Positions 55,742 to 64,000 of a DNA stretch of 64,000 nt are shown here, piece after piece. The DNA is from Sphingobium phenoxybenzoativorans (GTDB taxonomy: Bacteria; Pseudomonadota; Alphaproteobacteria; Sphingomonadales; Sphingomonadaceae). The stretch is from NCBI RefSeq assembly GCF_001757355.1, contig NZ_MINO01000006.1, forward strand, positions 85,061-149,060, given 5' to 3'. A program made the translations under genes and the position numbers. The notes under the pieces are model-generated. The model was not told the origin of the DNA. It did not search any database and saw nothing but the letters and a program-made list of their open reading frames with translations. Each line of letters opens with the position of its first letter. The first letter of the stretch is position 1.

Positions 55742-57712
55742 TTAGCCCTTGAGAGCCGCGATGATCTGCGGCGCGATCTTGCCTGCTGTCAGGCCGAAAT
55801 GGTCGTAAAGCACTTCCGCCGGGGCGGACGCCCCGAAGCTGTCGATGCCAAAGCGCAGGCCGTCCCGGCCGGTATAGCGATCCCAGCCGAAGGTGACCCC
55901 CGCCTCGATGGACGCCTTAAGCGTATCGTCAGGCAACAGGCCAGCGCGGTAACCATCATCCTGTGCATCAAAATGGGACCAGCTCGGCATCGACACCACG
56001 TCCGCGCCAATGCCTTGTTCTTCCAGCAGATCGGCGGTCTGGACGGCGATCTCGACCTCTGATCCCGTGGCGAGCAGCACGACCTTGCGCGCGGCCTTTG
56101 CGGCGCGCAGGCGGTATGCGCCCTTGGCGCACAGATTGTCGGCGGAGGCTTCGGTGCGAAGCTGCGGCAGGTTCTGCCGGGTCAGCGCCAGCACGGCGGG
56201 ACCATCGGCGTCGGCCAGCGCCAGCGCCCAGCATTCCGCCGTCTCCACCGCATCGGCGGGGCGATAGACATCGACGTTCGGCATCATGCGCAGGCTCATG
56301 ACATGCTCGACCGGCTGATGGGTCGGACCATCTTCGCCCAGGCCGATGCTGTCATGCGTCATCACATAGACGACCCGCGCCTTCTGGAGCGCGGACAGGC
56401 GGATGGCCGCCCGGCAATAGTCGGAAAAGACCAGGAAGGTGCCGCCATAGGGGATCACGCCGCCATGCAGCGCCATGCCGTTCATCGCGGCAGCCATGCC
56501 GAACTCGCGGATGCCATAATAGATATAGCGTCCGGAATAATCGTCCTTGGAAAGCGGCCCGGTGGTCTTGGTCTTGGTGTTGTTCGATCCCGTCAGGTCG
56601 GCCGATCCGCCCAGCGTGTCGGGCACGGCGGCGTTGATTGCCTCCAGCGCGATCTCGCTCGCCTTGCGGGTCGCGATCTTCTGCGGGCTGGCGATCAGGC
56701 TGGCGATATGCCCCGCCGTGCCGTCATCGGCCGGCAGTTCGCCCGCCATGCGACGGAGAAATTCGTCCTTTTGCGCGTGGCTTGCGAGGAGATTTTCCCA
56801 CGCCGTGCGAGCTGTCGCACCGCGTTCTCCCGCCTTCTTCCACTCGGCCGCCACATCGTCGGGAATGACGAAAGGCGCGGCGTCCCAGCCCAGAAATTCG
56901 CGCGCGGCGGCGACTTCTGCATCACCCAGCGCAGACCCATGAACGCCGGACGTGCCCGCCTTGTTCGGCGCGCCATAACCGATCTTCGTCGCGCACTGGA
57001 CCAGCGAGGGGCGCGGATCGACAATGGCGGCGTCGATCGCGCGGCGGATGTCGTCGGGATCATGCCCGTCGCAGGACACGACATGCCAGCCCGTCGCCTC
57101 GTAGCGGGCCGGTATGTCCTCGCTGCTCGACAGGCTGACCGCGCCATCGATGGTGATCTTGTTATCGTCCCACAGGACGATCAGGCGGCCCAGGCCCAGA
57201 TGTCCGGCCAGGCCGATCGCTTCATGGTTGATGCCTTCCATCAGGCATCCGTCGCCCGCGACCACCCAGGTCCGGTGATCGACGATGCCATCGCCGAAGG
57301 TCGCGTTCAGGTGCCGCTCGGCAATCGCCATGCCCACGGCCATCGCCAGCCCCTGCCCCAGCGGACCAGTGGTGGTCTCGACTCCCGCCAGCTCGAAATT
57401 CTCCGGATGCCCGGCGCAGGGCGAACCCAATTGACGGAAATTGCGGATGTCCTCCATCGTCGGCCGGGCATAGCCGGTCAGGTGGAGAAGGCTGTAGATC
57501 AGCATCGATCCATGCCCGGCGGACAGGATGAACCGGTCGCGGTCGGCCCATTTCGGCTGCGCGGGGTCGAACTTCAGATACTCGCGGAACAGAACGGTGG
57601 CGACATCGGCCATGCCCATCGGCATGCCGGGATGGCCGCTGTTTGCGGCCTGAACGGCGTCCATCGACAGCGCGCGAATGGCGTTGGCGAGAGTCTTTTC
57701 GGATACGGTCAT
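55742..57712 (-). CDS. tkt: Transketolase
   Basis: A 656-residue thiamine-diphosphate enzyme of the pentose phosphate pathway. The ThDP motif [34 protein letters not shown] near residue 25 and [20 protein letters not shown] are intact. The frame is open upstream to 57952, but homology starts at ATG 57712 ([15 protein letters not shown]). First of tkt-gap-pgk-fda, an order shared with the Calvin-cycle-like clusters of many alphaproteobacteria; no Rubisco or phosphoribulokinase is present here. Confidence 0.96.
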   Translation of the reverse strand: MTVSEKTLANAIRALSMDAVQAANSGHPGMPMGMADVATVLFREYLKFDPAQPKWADRDRFILSAGHGSMLIYSLLHLTGYARPTMEDIRNFRQLGSPCAGHPENFELAGVETTTGPLGQGLAMAVGMAIAERHLNATFGDGIVDHRTWVVAGDGCLMEGINHEAIGLAGHLGLGRLIVLWDDNKITIDGAVSLSSSEDIPARYEATGWHVVSCDGHDPDDIRRAIDAAIVDPRPSLVQCATKIGYGAPNKAGTSGVHGSALGDAEVAAAREFLGWDAAPFVIPDDVAAEWKKAGERGATARTAWENLLASHAQKDEFLRRMAGELPADDGTAGHIASLIASPQKIATRKASEIALEAINAAVPDTLGGSADLTGSNNTKTKTTGPLSKDDYSGRYIYYGIREFGMAAAMNGMALHGGVIPYGGTFLVFSDYCRAAIRLSALQKARVVYVMTHDSIGLGEDGPTHQPVEHVMSLRMMPNVDVYRPADAVETAECWALALADADGPAVLALTRQNLPQLRTEASADNLCAKGAYRLRAAKAARKVVLLATGSEVEIAVQTADLLEEQGIGADVVSMPSWSHFDAQDDGYRAGLLPDDTLKASIEAGVTFGWDRYTGRDGLRFGIDSFGASAPAEVLYDHFGLTAGKIAPQIIAALKG

Positions 57713-58105
57713 GCGCCGGCGGGCTTCCCTGAATAGCGGTCCGGCTGGATAGCCGGGCGGGCGAGTCGATAAATCGGCACTCCTTTGTCGCCAGAAGGCA
57801 GATGCGTCAACCATAGCGGGGCGGGTCCGGAAAGCAGGCGCGCCCTCCCGACAACCCGCCGCCCGCCGCCCGCCCTTCCCGCAGGGGCGGGAATCCGGCC
57901 TTTTGCGTTCCTTCGCGGCGCGCGGCGGCATACCGCGCCGCTCTGGCATCACATCGGGCGACCCATCTCAAATTCGCCAGGATTCACGGAAATGACATCC
58001 GATTGTCATGCGCATGACCTGCCCCGCCCGTAGCGGGCAAGCCGCCGGACGATGGATTTCCCCTGCGGCCGGCAGAGTGAGGTGTTCGCGTTGGGCCGGA
58101 AAAGC
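57713..58105. other. 393-base divergent intergenic region
   Basis: It separates tkt (minus) from a secreted hypothetical (plus) and should hold promoters for both. On the minus strand TTGACG (57805-57810) could be a -35 box for tkt, but no good -10 follows at the right distance. I see no coding frame with normal codon use and no repeat. Confidence 0.5.
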
Positions 58106-58735
58106 ATGACGACATGGGCGGTGATGCCGCTTGCCGCATTCTGCGCGCCTCTGGCCGCCGAAACCGGGTCGGCCTCCTTCGCCCGCGCGGCCAAGCCATC
58201 GGCCCTGTCAGCCATCCGGTCCGCCGACCGCTCCGCCGTTTCGGCCGGCAATCTCAGCGCCACGCCGCTTCCGGCCGCTCCGGGATATGCGCAGAAGCCG
58301 CAGATCGTCAAAATCTCGCCCACACCCCCCTCCTCCTTCCGCATGGCGGCCAGCGCGACCATGCTTCAGGCGTCGTCATCCTGTCCGGCGTCCGGTTGCG
58401 ACAGCGACCGGGTCGAGGCGCTTCCCGACGGGTTCGAGGCGGAACGCCTCAAACGCACCGTCGAACTATATGCCGGCGACGTCGACATGGGCCGCACGCC
58501 CTCGCATCTCAGCGCGCGCATGGGCTATATCCGTCAGGGCAAGAATGCCGCCGAACCGACCCGGCGCGGCGCGCTGGCGCTGTGCGACCGGCATATCGAC
58601 AATTGCCGGGCGGAGATAAATCCGCATGAAATGCAGCTTAATCCGATCGCGAAGGAGCTGATCTTCAACCGCAATCGCGCGGGCAAGAGCTTTGACGAGC
58701 ATGTGGGCGTGAAGCTGACCTATCAATTTCGCTGA
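58106..58735 (+). CDS. Secreted protein of unknown function
   Basis: A 209-residue protein with a probable signal peptide (MTTWAVMPLAAFCAPLAAET), a Ser/Ala/Pro-rich linker to about residue 85 and a more ordered C-terminal part with four cysteines (SSCPASGCDSD and LCDRHIDNC). The C terminus RAGKSFDEHVGVKLTYQFR ends in an aromatic residue next to charged ones. GGAAAA lies just before the ATG at 58106; an upstream in-frame start at 58052 would spoil the signal peptide. No family recognised. Confidence 0.65.
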   Translation: MTTWAVMPLAAFCAPLAAETGSASFARAAKPSALSAIRSADRSAVSAGNLSATPLPAAPGYAQKPQIVKISPTPPSSFRMAASATMLQASSSCPASGCDSDRVEALPDGFEAERLKRTVELYAGDVDMGRTPSHLSARMGYIRQGKNAAEPTRRGALALCDRHIDNCRAEINPHEMQLNPIAKELIFNRNRAGKSFDEHVGVKLTYQFR

Positions 58736-58799
58736 ACGCTGGAAAATTCCTCATATCGCCGCCTTTTGCATCGCCGGAACTTCCTGCTATGCATGGTTA

Positions 58800-59009
58800 A
58801 TGGCGAGTGACCGACTGACCGATGCCATCGCAAGGATGGACGCTGTTCTTGGCAGGCTGGAGGCGTTTGCCGCCGCGCCGCGCGCGCCGGACGTGTCCCC
58901 GGCCCAGGCTCCCACGCCGAAGGCGATGAACGACGACAGCCGCGCCCGCGCGGTCGAGGCGCTCAAATCCCTGGATTCCCTGATCGCGGAGTTGAAGGCC
59001 CGTGGCTGA
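58800..59009 (+). CDS. Short coiled-coil protein before zapA
   Basis: A 69-residue protein: two amphipathic helices (DRLTDAIARMDAVLGRLEAF and RARAVEALKSLDSLIAELKA) joined by a Pro/Ala linker. Its last bases overlap the zapA start by eight. A similar small helical protein often precedes zapA in alphaproteobacteria, so a role with the division ring is likely but unproved. Confidence 0.7.
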   Translation: MASDRLTDAIARMDAVLGRLEAFAAAPRAPDVSPAQAPTPKAMNDDSRARAVEALKSLDSLIAELKARG

Positions 59010-59343
59010 TGTCGAGATCGGCGTGGGCGGCCGCCGTTACGCCATGTATTGCCGCGATGGCGACGAAGCCCATCTGGAGCGCCTCGCCGCGCTTGTGGAT
59101 GTGAAGGTCGCACAGGCGGCAAAGGCCGCGCCGGGCCTTACCGAGGTCCGCCAATTGCTGTTCGCCGCGATCTTCCTGGCGGATGAGCTTGAGGAACTGC
59201 GCCGGGGCGGCTCCGCCGCGCCCGCGCCCACACCGTCCCCCGCCCCGTCCAATGACGAACCGGCGGCCAGGGCGATGGAATCTCTCGCTGAAAGGCTGGA
59301 GGCATTGGCGCAAAGGCTTGTGCCGGAGGCTGCGGCGTCCTAG
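59002..59343 (+). CDS. zapA: Cell division protein ZapA
   Basis: A 113-residue FtsZ-associated protein that bundles Z-ring filaments. The N-terminal globular head VEIGVGGRRYAMYCRDGDEA and the long helix QLLFAAIFLADELEELRRGG match the family; an Ala/Pro linker and a final coiled-coil helix follow. GTG start inside the end of the previous gene. 6S RNA and the folate cyclo-ligase gene follow, the classic zapA-ssrS-ygfA order. Confidence 0.92.
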   Translation: MADVEIGVGGRRYAMYCRDGDEAHLERLAALVDVKVAQAAKAAPGLTEVRQLLFAAIFLADELEELRRGGSAAPAPTPSPAPSNDEPAARAMESLAERLEALAQRLVPEAAAS

Positions 59344-59357
59344 ATTGGCGATGGCGG

Positions 59358-59508
59358 GTACTGCCTGGTACGAGCTTTTGCGAACATCCCTGAGGCGATA
59401 TCAAATCCACGGGGGCTGTCCCTGACCGGACCCTGGTCCGACTTACATGGTCCCCACCTGACGTTGAGGCGTCAGAGGATCTTCCAGCAAACGGCCGAGG
59501 TGGTCCCG
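59358..59508 (+). ncRNA. ssrS: 6S RNA
   Basis: The 206-base gap between zapA and the folate cyclo-ligase gene is the usual site of 6S RNA. ACTGCCTGG near the 5' end can pair with CCGAGGTGGT near 59495-59504, GGGGGCTGTCC and GGTCCCC flank a central part, and ATCCCTGAGGCGATATC is typical of alphaproteobacterial 6S. 6S RNA mimics an open promoter and holds RNA polymerase in stationary phase. The ends are approximate. Confidence 0.75.
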
Positions 59509-59549
59509 TCACCCTTCCCGGCTCCAGACCGATCGCGAGAGCCATTATC

Positions 59550-60119
59550 TTGACCGACAAGCAGGCATTGCGGGACATAGCGCGGCAAAGGCGGCGCAAT
59601 TTCGTCGCTTCGCTCGATCCGCTGGCGCACCGGCTGGCGTTCAAGGCGCTTCCCTCCCCCTTCGCCCGCATGATCGCGGATGCAGAGACCGTGGCCCTCT
59701 ATGTCCCGCTGGACGATGAGGCCCCGGTGCTGCGTCTTGCTGCGGCGTTGACGGACATGGGCAAGACATTGTGCCTCCCGCGCGTGATCGACAGGCTGGG
59801 CGGCATGGAGTTTCTGCGCTGGCGCAAGGAGGATCAGCTTTATCCCGGCCCCTTCGGCACCAGCCACCCGGAACCGGGAATCGGCCCGGTCGCGCCGGAT
59901 GCGATCATCGCCCCGCTGCTCGGCTTTGACCGGCGGATGAATCGGCTGGGCCAGGGCGGCGGCTATTATGACCGGGCCTTCGCCCGTCACCCGGAGGCGC
60001 TGCGGATCGGCATCGCCTGGTCGATCCAGGAATATGAGGAAGTTCCAGCCGATGTCTGGGATCTGCCGCTGCAGGCGATATTGACCGAAGTCGAATTTAT
60101 CGAGGAAGTGACGGCATGA
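59550..60119 (+). CDS. ygfA: 5-formyltetrahydrofolate cyclo-ligase
   Basis: A 189-residue ATP-dependent enzyme converting 5-formyl- to 5,10-methenyl-tetrahydrofolate. It has ALRDIARQRRRNFVAS at the N terminus and the C-terminal signature PLLGFDRRMNRLGQGGGYYD. The start is TTG at 59550; no better start is in frame. The stop overlaps the next gene as ATGA. Confidence 0.92.
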   Translation: MTDKQALRDIARQRRRNFVASLDPLAHRLAFKALPSPFARMIADAETVALYVPLDDEAPVLRLAAALTDMGKTLCLPRVIDRLGGMEFLRWRKEDQLYPGPFGTSHPEPGIGPVAPDAIIAPLLGFDRRMNRLGQGGGYYDRAFARHPEALRIGIAWSIQEYEEVPADVWDLPLQAILTEVEFIEEVTA

Positions 60120-60352
60120 CCAGCGGACCACATTCCTCCGGGCCGCAACCAAGCTGGCGCAAGCCCGCCGGCATGTTCCTCATCCTGCTGCTCATCACGC
60201 TATGGGCCGTGATCATCGGCAGCCTCTCCCCCTGGATCGGCCAGTTGCACGCGCTGCTGCAGGCGGTCATCTACATCATAGCGGGCATAGTCTGGATATT
60301 GCCGCTCAAGCCACTGCTGTCCTGGATGGAAACCGGCCGCTGGCGGCCCTGA
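60116..60352 (+). CDS. DUF2842 family membrane protein
   Basis: A 78-residue protein with two membrane helices and the DUF2842 signature: SWRKPAGMFLILLLITLWAV, then AVIYIIAGIVWILPLKPLLS and WM near the end. Function unknown. Overlaps the cyclo-ligase stop by four bases, so it belongs to that transcription unit. Confidence 0.85.
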   Translation: MTSGPHSSGPQPSWRKPAGMFLILLLITLWAVIIGSLSPWIGQLHALLQAVIYIIAGIVWILPLKPLLSWMETGRWRP

Positions 60353-60460
60353 CCTGATCGCCGCGGCGATGCGCCCCGTCCTGCAGCGCAAATCTTTTGC
60401 TTTCCCAATCGTTCATGATAAAGGTTAACGATAAACAGACCGCTTTTAGCGAGGATGCAG

Positions 60461-60613
60461 ATGTTCGTTACCCGCCGTCCCCCGATCAAAGGCAATAAGC
60501 CAGTGCCCAGCCCGGCGCGGGCAAGCACCGGCGGGGCGGGAGAGGCCATCATATTCATTCTTGCCGGTCTGGGCGCGGTCGGCGGCCTGGGCTACATCTT
60601 CACCCAACTCTGA
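60461..60613 (+). CDS. Small (50-residue) single-pass membrane protein
   Basis: A short ORF MFVTRRPPIKGNKPVPSPAR with a basic N terminus and then AIIFILAGLGAVGGLGYIFT as one membrane helix. GAGG lies six bases before the ATG, which is good, and the upstream 108 bases are free for a promoter (AAAGGTTAACGATAAAC precedes it). Codon use is normal. No family recognised. Confidence 0.65.
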   Translation: MFVTRRPPIKGNKPVPSPARASTGGAGEAIIFILAGLGAVGGLGYIFTQL

Positions 60614-60752
60614 CATCGGTCGCGGCCGCCGCGCGGAATGCGGCGCATGGGTCAGCGCGTCCACGCCATCAGGGCCTGCGCGGCATCTTCATCAAATCTG
60701 TGAGATAAATCCCGTATTTTGATCGGCTTCTGGCGGCGATCAGGCCGGGAAA

Positions 60753-60829
<77 letters not shown>

Positions 60830-60872
60830 GTTCGGTGTGGAAGCGCGCAGGTATAAGAGGCGACCGGCACTG

Positions 60873-62042
60873 TCAACCGTCCTGTTCGGGCCTTGTCGCT
60901 TTATCCTGATGTTCGCCCCTGTGCGGCGCGGTCAGCGTGCCCTGCTCGAACAGGAAACCGGCGATATCCGGCTTTCCTGCGGCCGCCAGCACGGTCTGGA
61001 TGATGATCAGCAGCGGCACGGCGAGCAATGCGCCGGGCGTGCCCCACACCCATCCCCAGAAGCTCAGGGACACGAGAATCAGCAGCGGGTTCATCGTCAG
61101 GCGGCGGCCAAGCACCAGCGGCGTGATCGCATTCGCCTCGACCAGGTGAAAGCCCACCTGCACGGCGGCGGGCAGCAGGGCCACCCACACATCGTTGAAC
61201 ACCATAAGCCCCGCCAGCGCCAGCAGCGTCGCCGCCAGGATCGGCCCGAAATAGGGAACAAAGTTCAGCAGGGCGACGATACCACCCCACATCAGCGGCG
61301 AGGGCATGCCGATCAGGTACAGCGCCAGCGCCACCGACAGGCCCAGGCTGATATTGATCGTGGCGATCGTCATCACATAGGCCGATGTCGCATCAACGAC
61401 ATTCTGGATGACGCGGGCGATCGCCAGCGAATCGTCGAAGCTCGCCCGCCCCCGGATCGTGCGCTTGCGCAGGGAGGTCCAACCGGACAGGAAGAAATAG
61501 ATCACCAGCAGGGCGAAGAACATCTGGATGATCGCCGACGGGGCGGAGGTCGCGGCGAACTGCAGCAGGGACCGGGGCGCATCGACCGCGGCGGTCTGCG
61601 CGGCGGCGACCGGGCCGGACGCCAGCATCTGCACCGTCTCGTCGATGAATTTCTGAAGCTGCGAATAAATGTCGATTACCGGCGCCAGATTCGCCTGTAT
61701 CTGCGGGATGCGCTCCGGCAGGATGCGGAACCAGTCGGTCGCCGGCACGACGATCAGCACCAGCGCCGTATTCGCCACCAGCAGGAAGGTGATCAGCGCG
61801 ATCAGCGCCGCCAGCGGCGAGGGCATGCCCCGGCCCTCCATCCATTCCAGGAACGGCACCAGGGCGATGGCGATGACCAGTGCGGCGGTCAGCGGCAGGA
61901 AGAACTCGGCGCCCGCTTTCAGGACGAACGGCAAGGCAAAGGCCAGCCCGACGCCGATGAACAGCGCCAGCGCCGCAAGCAGGCGGTCGCGCCGCTGGTC
62001 TATCTCCTGCCGGTCATCCCAACCGCCATTATCCTGCTTCAC
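60873..62042 (-). CDS. AI-2E family transporter
   Basis: A 389-residue membrane protein of the PerM/TqsA family with about eight helices. It shows the family pattern near the C terminus, GIVALLNFVPYFGPILAATL, then LVEANAITPLVLGRRLTMNP and LSFWGWVWGTPGALLAVPLL. Members export small molecules or act as antiporters; the AI-2 substrate is known only for a few, so the substrate here is open. Stands alone between tRNA-Asp and a divergent secreted protein. Confidence 0.9.
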   Translation of the reverse strand: MKQDNGGWDDRQEIDQRRDRLLAALALFIGVGLAFALPFVLKAGAEFFLPLTAALVIAIALVPFLEWMEGRGMPSPLAALIALITFLLVANTALVLIVVPATDWFRILPERIPQIQANLAPVIDIYSQLQKFIDETVQMLASGPVAAAQTAAVDAPRSLLQFAATSAPSAIIQMFFALLVIYFFLSGWTSLRKRTIRGRASFDDSLAIARVIQNVVDATSAYVMTIATINISLGLSVALALYLIGMPSPLMWGGIVALLNFVPYFGPILAATLLALAGLMVFNDVWVALLPAAVQVGFHLVEANAITPLVLGRRLTMNPLLILVSLSFWGWVWGTPGALLAVPLLIIIQTVLAAAGKPDIAGFLFEQGTLTAPHRGEHQDKATRPEQDG

Positions 62043-62164
62043 GTCGCTTCCGTTTCCCCTGCGTTCAAAATTCTCGCGCCCAAATGTTCACCTTTTGCAC
62101 CCGCGCCTTGTGCGCCCGCGCGGGGCCGCTGGCAAGAGCGTCCTCCCTATATTTCACGCTATGG

Positions 62165-62180
62165 CTAACAGGCCGTTAAC
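62165..62180. promoter_or_regulatory. Weak CtrA-like box (CTAA-N7-TTAAC)
   Basis: CTAACAGGCCGTTAAC has the 7-base spacing and one mismatch to TTAA-N7-TTAAC. It lies 62 bases before the secreted protein at 62242. Chance is possible. Confidence 0.3.
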
Positions 62181-62241
62181 CAAATCTTGGGAAACCGGCC
62201 GATAGGTGTGCTGCCGTACCGAACGGAAACGGAACAGGCAT

Positions 62242-62712
62242 ATGCACCGCTGGACTATCCTCGCCGCCTCTCTCGTCACGCTGGCCCATCCGGCCGCCGC
62301 GCTGGCGCAGCAGCCGGTCACGCTCTCCTCCAATGTCTTTGTCGAAAAGGTCAGCAACGACCTGAATGGCGGGGAACGCCGCGTGCTCGCCGCGCCGGGG
62401 CAGCTTGGACAGGGGGACAGGCTGGTGTTCGTCCTGCGCTATCGCAATGACGGGCCGGCGCCGGTCAGCCGCTTCGCCGTCACCAATCCCGTGCCGCAGT
62501 CGGTCCGCATCGACACCGCGCGGCAGGACATGCAGGTGTCCGTGGATGGCGGCCGCAACTGGGGCCGGCTGGACAAGCTGCAGCTCCGCACCCCCTTTGG
62601 CGGCACCCGCCGCGCCACGGCCGATGACATCACCCATGTCCGCTGGACCGTGAACAGCCCGGTCTCCCCCGGCGCGACCGGACAGATCGCCTATCGCGGG
62701 GTCGTGCGGTAA
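62242..62712 (+). CDS. DUF11-like secreted protein
   Basis: A 156-residue protein with a signal peptide (MHRWTILAASLVTLAHPAAA, cleavage near LAQQ). The mature part is one beta-sandwich, with GDRLVFVLRYRNDGPAPVSR and FAVTNPVPQSVRI as the DUF11 (conserved repeat) pattern. AGG lies five bases before the ATG. Usually surface or periplasmic; function unknown. Confidence 0.75.
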   Translation: MHRWTILAASLVTLAHPAAALAQQPVTLSSNVFVEKVSNDLNGGERRVLAAPGQLGQGDRLVFVLRYRNDGPAPVSRFAVTNPVPQSVRIDTARQDMQVSVDGGRNWGRLDKLQLRTPFGGTRRATADDITHVRWTVNSPVSPGATGQIAYRGVVR

Positions 62713-62734
62713 GCTTCCATACCAACAGCCCCCC

Positions 62735-62810
62735 CCGTTCATCCTGAGCGAAATCGAAGGACTGCCCTTCCACACCTGGCCATTTCCCACCCCCGTTCGT
62801 CTCGAACGGA
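62735..62810. repeat. Decayed palindromic repeat, CCGTTCATCCTGAGCG type
   Basis: CCGTTCATCCTGAGCGAAAT at 62735 and CCCGTTCGTCTCGAACGG ending at 62810 are related to the CGTTCGCCCTGAGC family; the second half contains its own short palindrome (CCGTTCG / CGAACGG). Between the DUF11-like gene and glpK. Confidence 0.6.
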
Positions 62811-62897
62811 TGATGGTGCATTTTTCCAAGGGCTTTGCCTTCGCCCAATACCACCCTATCCTCCCCAAAGGTTGAGGATCGGAAGGGCAAGACATCC

Positions 62898-64000
62898 ATG
62901 AATGACGGACTGCTGCTGGTCCTGGACGAAGGCACCACCTCCACCCGGGCGATGCTGTTCGACCCCGCCGGAAACTGCCTTTCCACCGCCCAGTCCAGCA
63001 TCGCCCAGCATTATCCCGCCTCCGGCCTTGTCGAACAGGACGCCGCCGAAATCTGGGACAAGACGCTCGCCTGCGCCCGGCAGGTCGTCGGCGAGGCGCA
63101 AAACCCGGCGCAAATCCGCGCGCTCGGCATCACCAACCAGCGCGAAACCATCGTCTTTTGGGACAGGAACACGGGCCAGCCGCTGGCCCCCGCCATCGTC
63201 TGGCAGGACCGGCGCACCGCGGACGCCTGCAACGCCCTGCGTGACGCAGGGCATGAACCCATGCTGCGCGCCCGCACCGGCCTGCTGCTCGACCCCTATT
63301 TCTCCGCCAGCAAGATTCGCTGGGCGCTCGACCACTGGCCAGCGCTCAGGGATGCGGGAGATCGCCTCGCCGTCGGCACGATGGAAAGCTATCTCATCCA
63401 ACGCCTGACCGGCGGCCTGCACATCAGCGACGCCACCAACGCCTCCCGCACGGCCCTGATGGATATTCACAAGGGCGTATGGGACGATGATCTGCTCGCC
63501 CTGTTCGGCGTGGATCGCCGCCTGTTGCCGGAAATCACGGACAGCCATGGCCGGTTCGGAACGGTCGACCCCAGCCATTTCGGCCTCCCCCTCCCCATTT
63601 GCGGCCTGGCGGGCGATCAGCAGGCCGCCGCCATCGGCCAGAACTGCCTGATCCCCGGCCAGTCGAAGGCGACCTACGGCACCGGCGCGTTCGTCATCGC
63701 GCCGACCGGCGCGACGGCGGTGGACAGCGATAACCGCCTTCTCTCCACCATCGCCCGGCAGGCGGGGGGAGAACGGCATTACGCCCTGGAAGGCTCCATC
63801 TTCGTGGCGGGCAGCCTGATCCAGTGGCTGCGCGATTCCCTCGGCCTGCTCGGCACGGCCGCGGAAACGGCGGAGCTGGCCCAAAGCGTGCCGGATAATG
63901 GCGGCGTCTATCTGATCCCGGCCATGACGGGCCTTGGCGCGCCGCACTGGCGGCCGGACGTACGCGGCGTCCTCTCCGGCCTCAGCTTCGGCGCAGGCCG
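62898..64000 (+). CDS. glpK: Glycerol kinase (partial, runs off the right edge)
   Basis: The first 367 residues of an FGGY-family kinase that phosphorylates glycerol. Phosphate motif LLVLDEGTTSTRAMLFDPAG at the N terminus, GITNQRETIVFWDRNTGQPL, IVWQDRRTADACN, SYLIQRLTGGLHISDATNAS with the substrate-binding aspartate, and LAGDQQAAAIGQ are all typical of GlpK. The C-terminal third is beyond the window. No glpF or glpD is seen in the window. Confidence 0.92.
   Translation, partial: MNDGLLLVLDEGTTSTRAMLFDPAGNCLSTAQSSIAQHYPASGLVEQDAAEIWDKTLACARQVVGEAQNPAQIRALGITNQRETIVFWDRNTGQPLAPAIVWQDRRTADACNALRDAGHEPMLRARTGLLLDPYFSASKIRWALDHWPALRDAGDRLAVGTMESYLIQRLTGGLHISDATNASRTALMDIHKGVWDDDLLALFGVDRRLLPEITDSHGRFGTVDPSHFGLPLPICGLAGDQQAAAIGQNCLIPGQSKATYGTGAFVIAPTGATAVDSDNRLLSTIARQAGGERHYALEGSIFVAGSLIQWLRDSLGLLGTAAETAELAQSVPDNGGVYLIPAMTGLGAPHWRPDVRGVLSGLSFGAG

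Noticed and set aside
57785..58033. An 82-codon plus-strand ORF in the tkt upstream region
   Set aside because: Composition is Arg/Pro/His-rich without homology, no ribosome binding site, and it overlaps the likely promoters.

Overview
The window reads as a piece of the main chromosome of an alphaproteobacterium of the Sphingomonadales, most likely close to Sphingobium or Sphingomonas. The grounds are high GC, the nuo gene order (nuoA to nuoN followed by birA, coaX and RNase J), a GTTC-N7-GTTC LexA box, a 6S RNA beside zapA and the 5-formyl-THF cyclo-ligase gene, DUF1467 and DUF2842 proteins, a ComEC without an intact metallo-beta-lactamase domain, and abundant short palindromic repeats. I see no insertion sequence, prophage, CRISPR array or rRNA. 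Almost everything is core metabolism. The genus is an inference.

Layout. 1-5226: propionyl-CoA/methylmalonyl-CoA operon (pccB, mce, an enoyl-CoA hydratase family gene, scpA), divergent from a ScfR/PrpR-type regulator, with a cluster of TTTGCAAA-like sites between them. 5318-9867: lone receiver protein, glutathione reductase, a methyltransferase, pgi. 9981-12384: lepB-rnc-era. 12436-16676: trpG, then trpD-trpC-moaC-moeA. 16701-22662: small ORF, SOS box, lexA, comEC, gltX, gltA and a strong terminator. 22690-29194: the least explained region. Four same-strand genes (PAS/histidine-kinase-like, helical unknown, membrane nucleotidyltransferase-like, Hpt-like) lie divergent to a 762-residue membrane-anchored coiled-coil protein; several predicted active sites are degenerate.

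29410-48956: minus-strand respiratory complex I operon nuoA-nuoN, running on into birA, coaX, rnj and a DUF1467 gene. Two extra genes sit inside it: a GC-poor secreted protein between nuoD and nuoE, and a 49-residue membrane protein between nuoE and nuoF. Seven gaps of the operon hold palindromic repeats of two families.

49088-57712: suhB, efp, a repeat-filled gap, thiE, a DUF2834 gene, then (in transcription order) tkt-gap-pgk-fda, a central carbon cluster. 58106-64000: a secreted hypothetical, a short coiled-coil protein and zapA, 6S RNA, folate cyclo-ligase, DUF2842, a small membrane protein, tRNA-Asp, an AI-2E-family transporter, a DUF11-like secreted protein and the start of glpK.

Starts were re-chosen in many genes from Shine-Dalgarno spacing and from stop/start overlaps. 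Non-ATG starts are common (TTG for nuoA, nuoB and the folate cyclo-ligase; GTG for gltX, gltA, gap, zapA, moeA; possibly CTG for birA). All functional names rest on motif recognition by eye; no database search was run.
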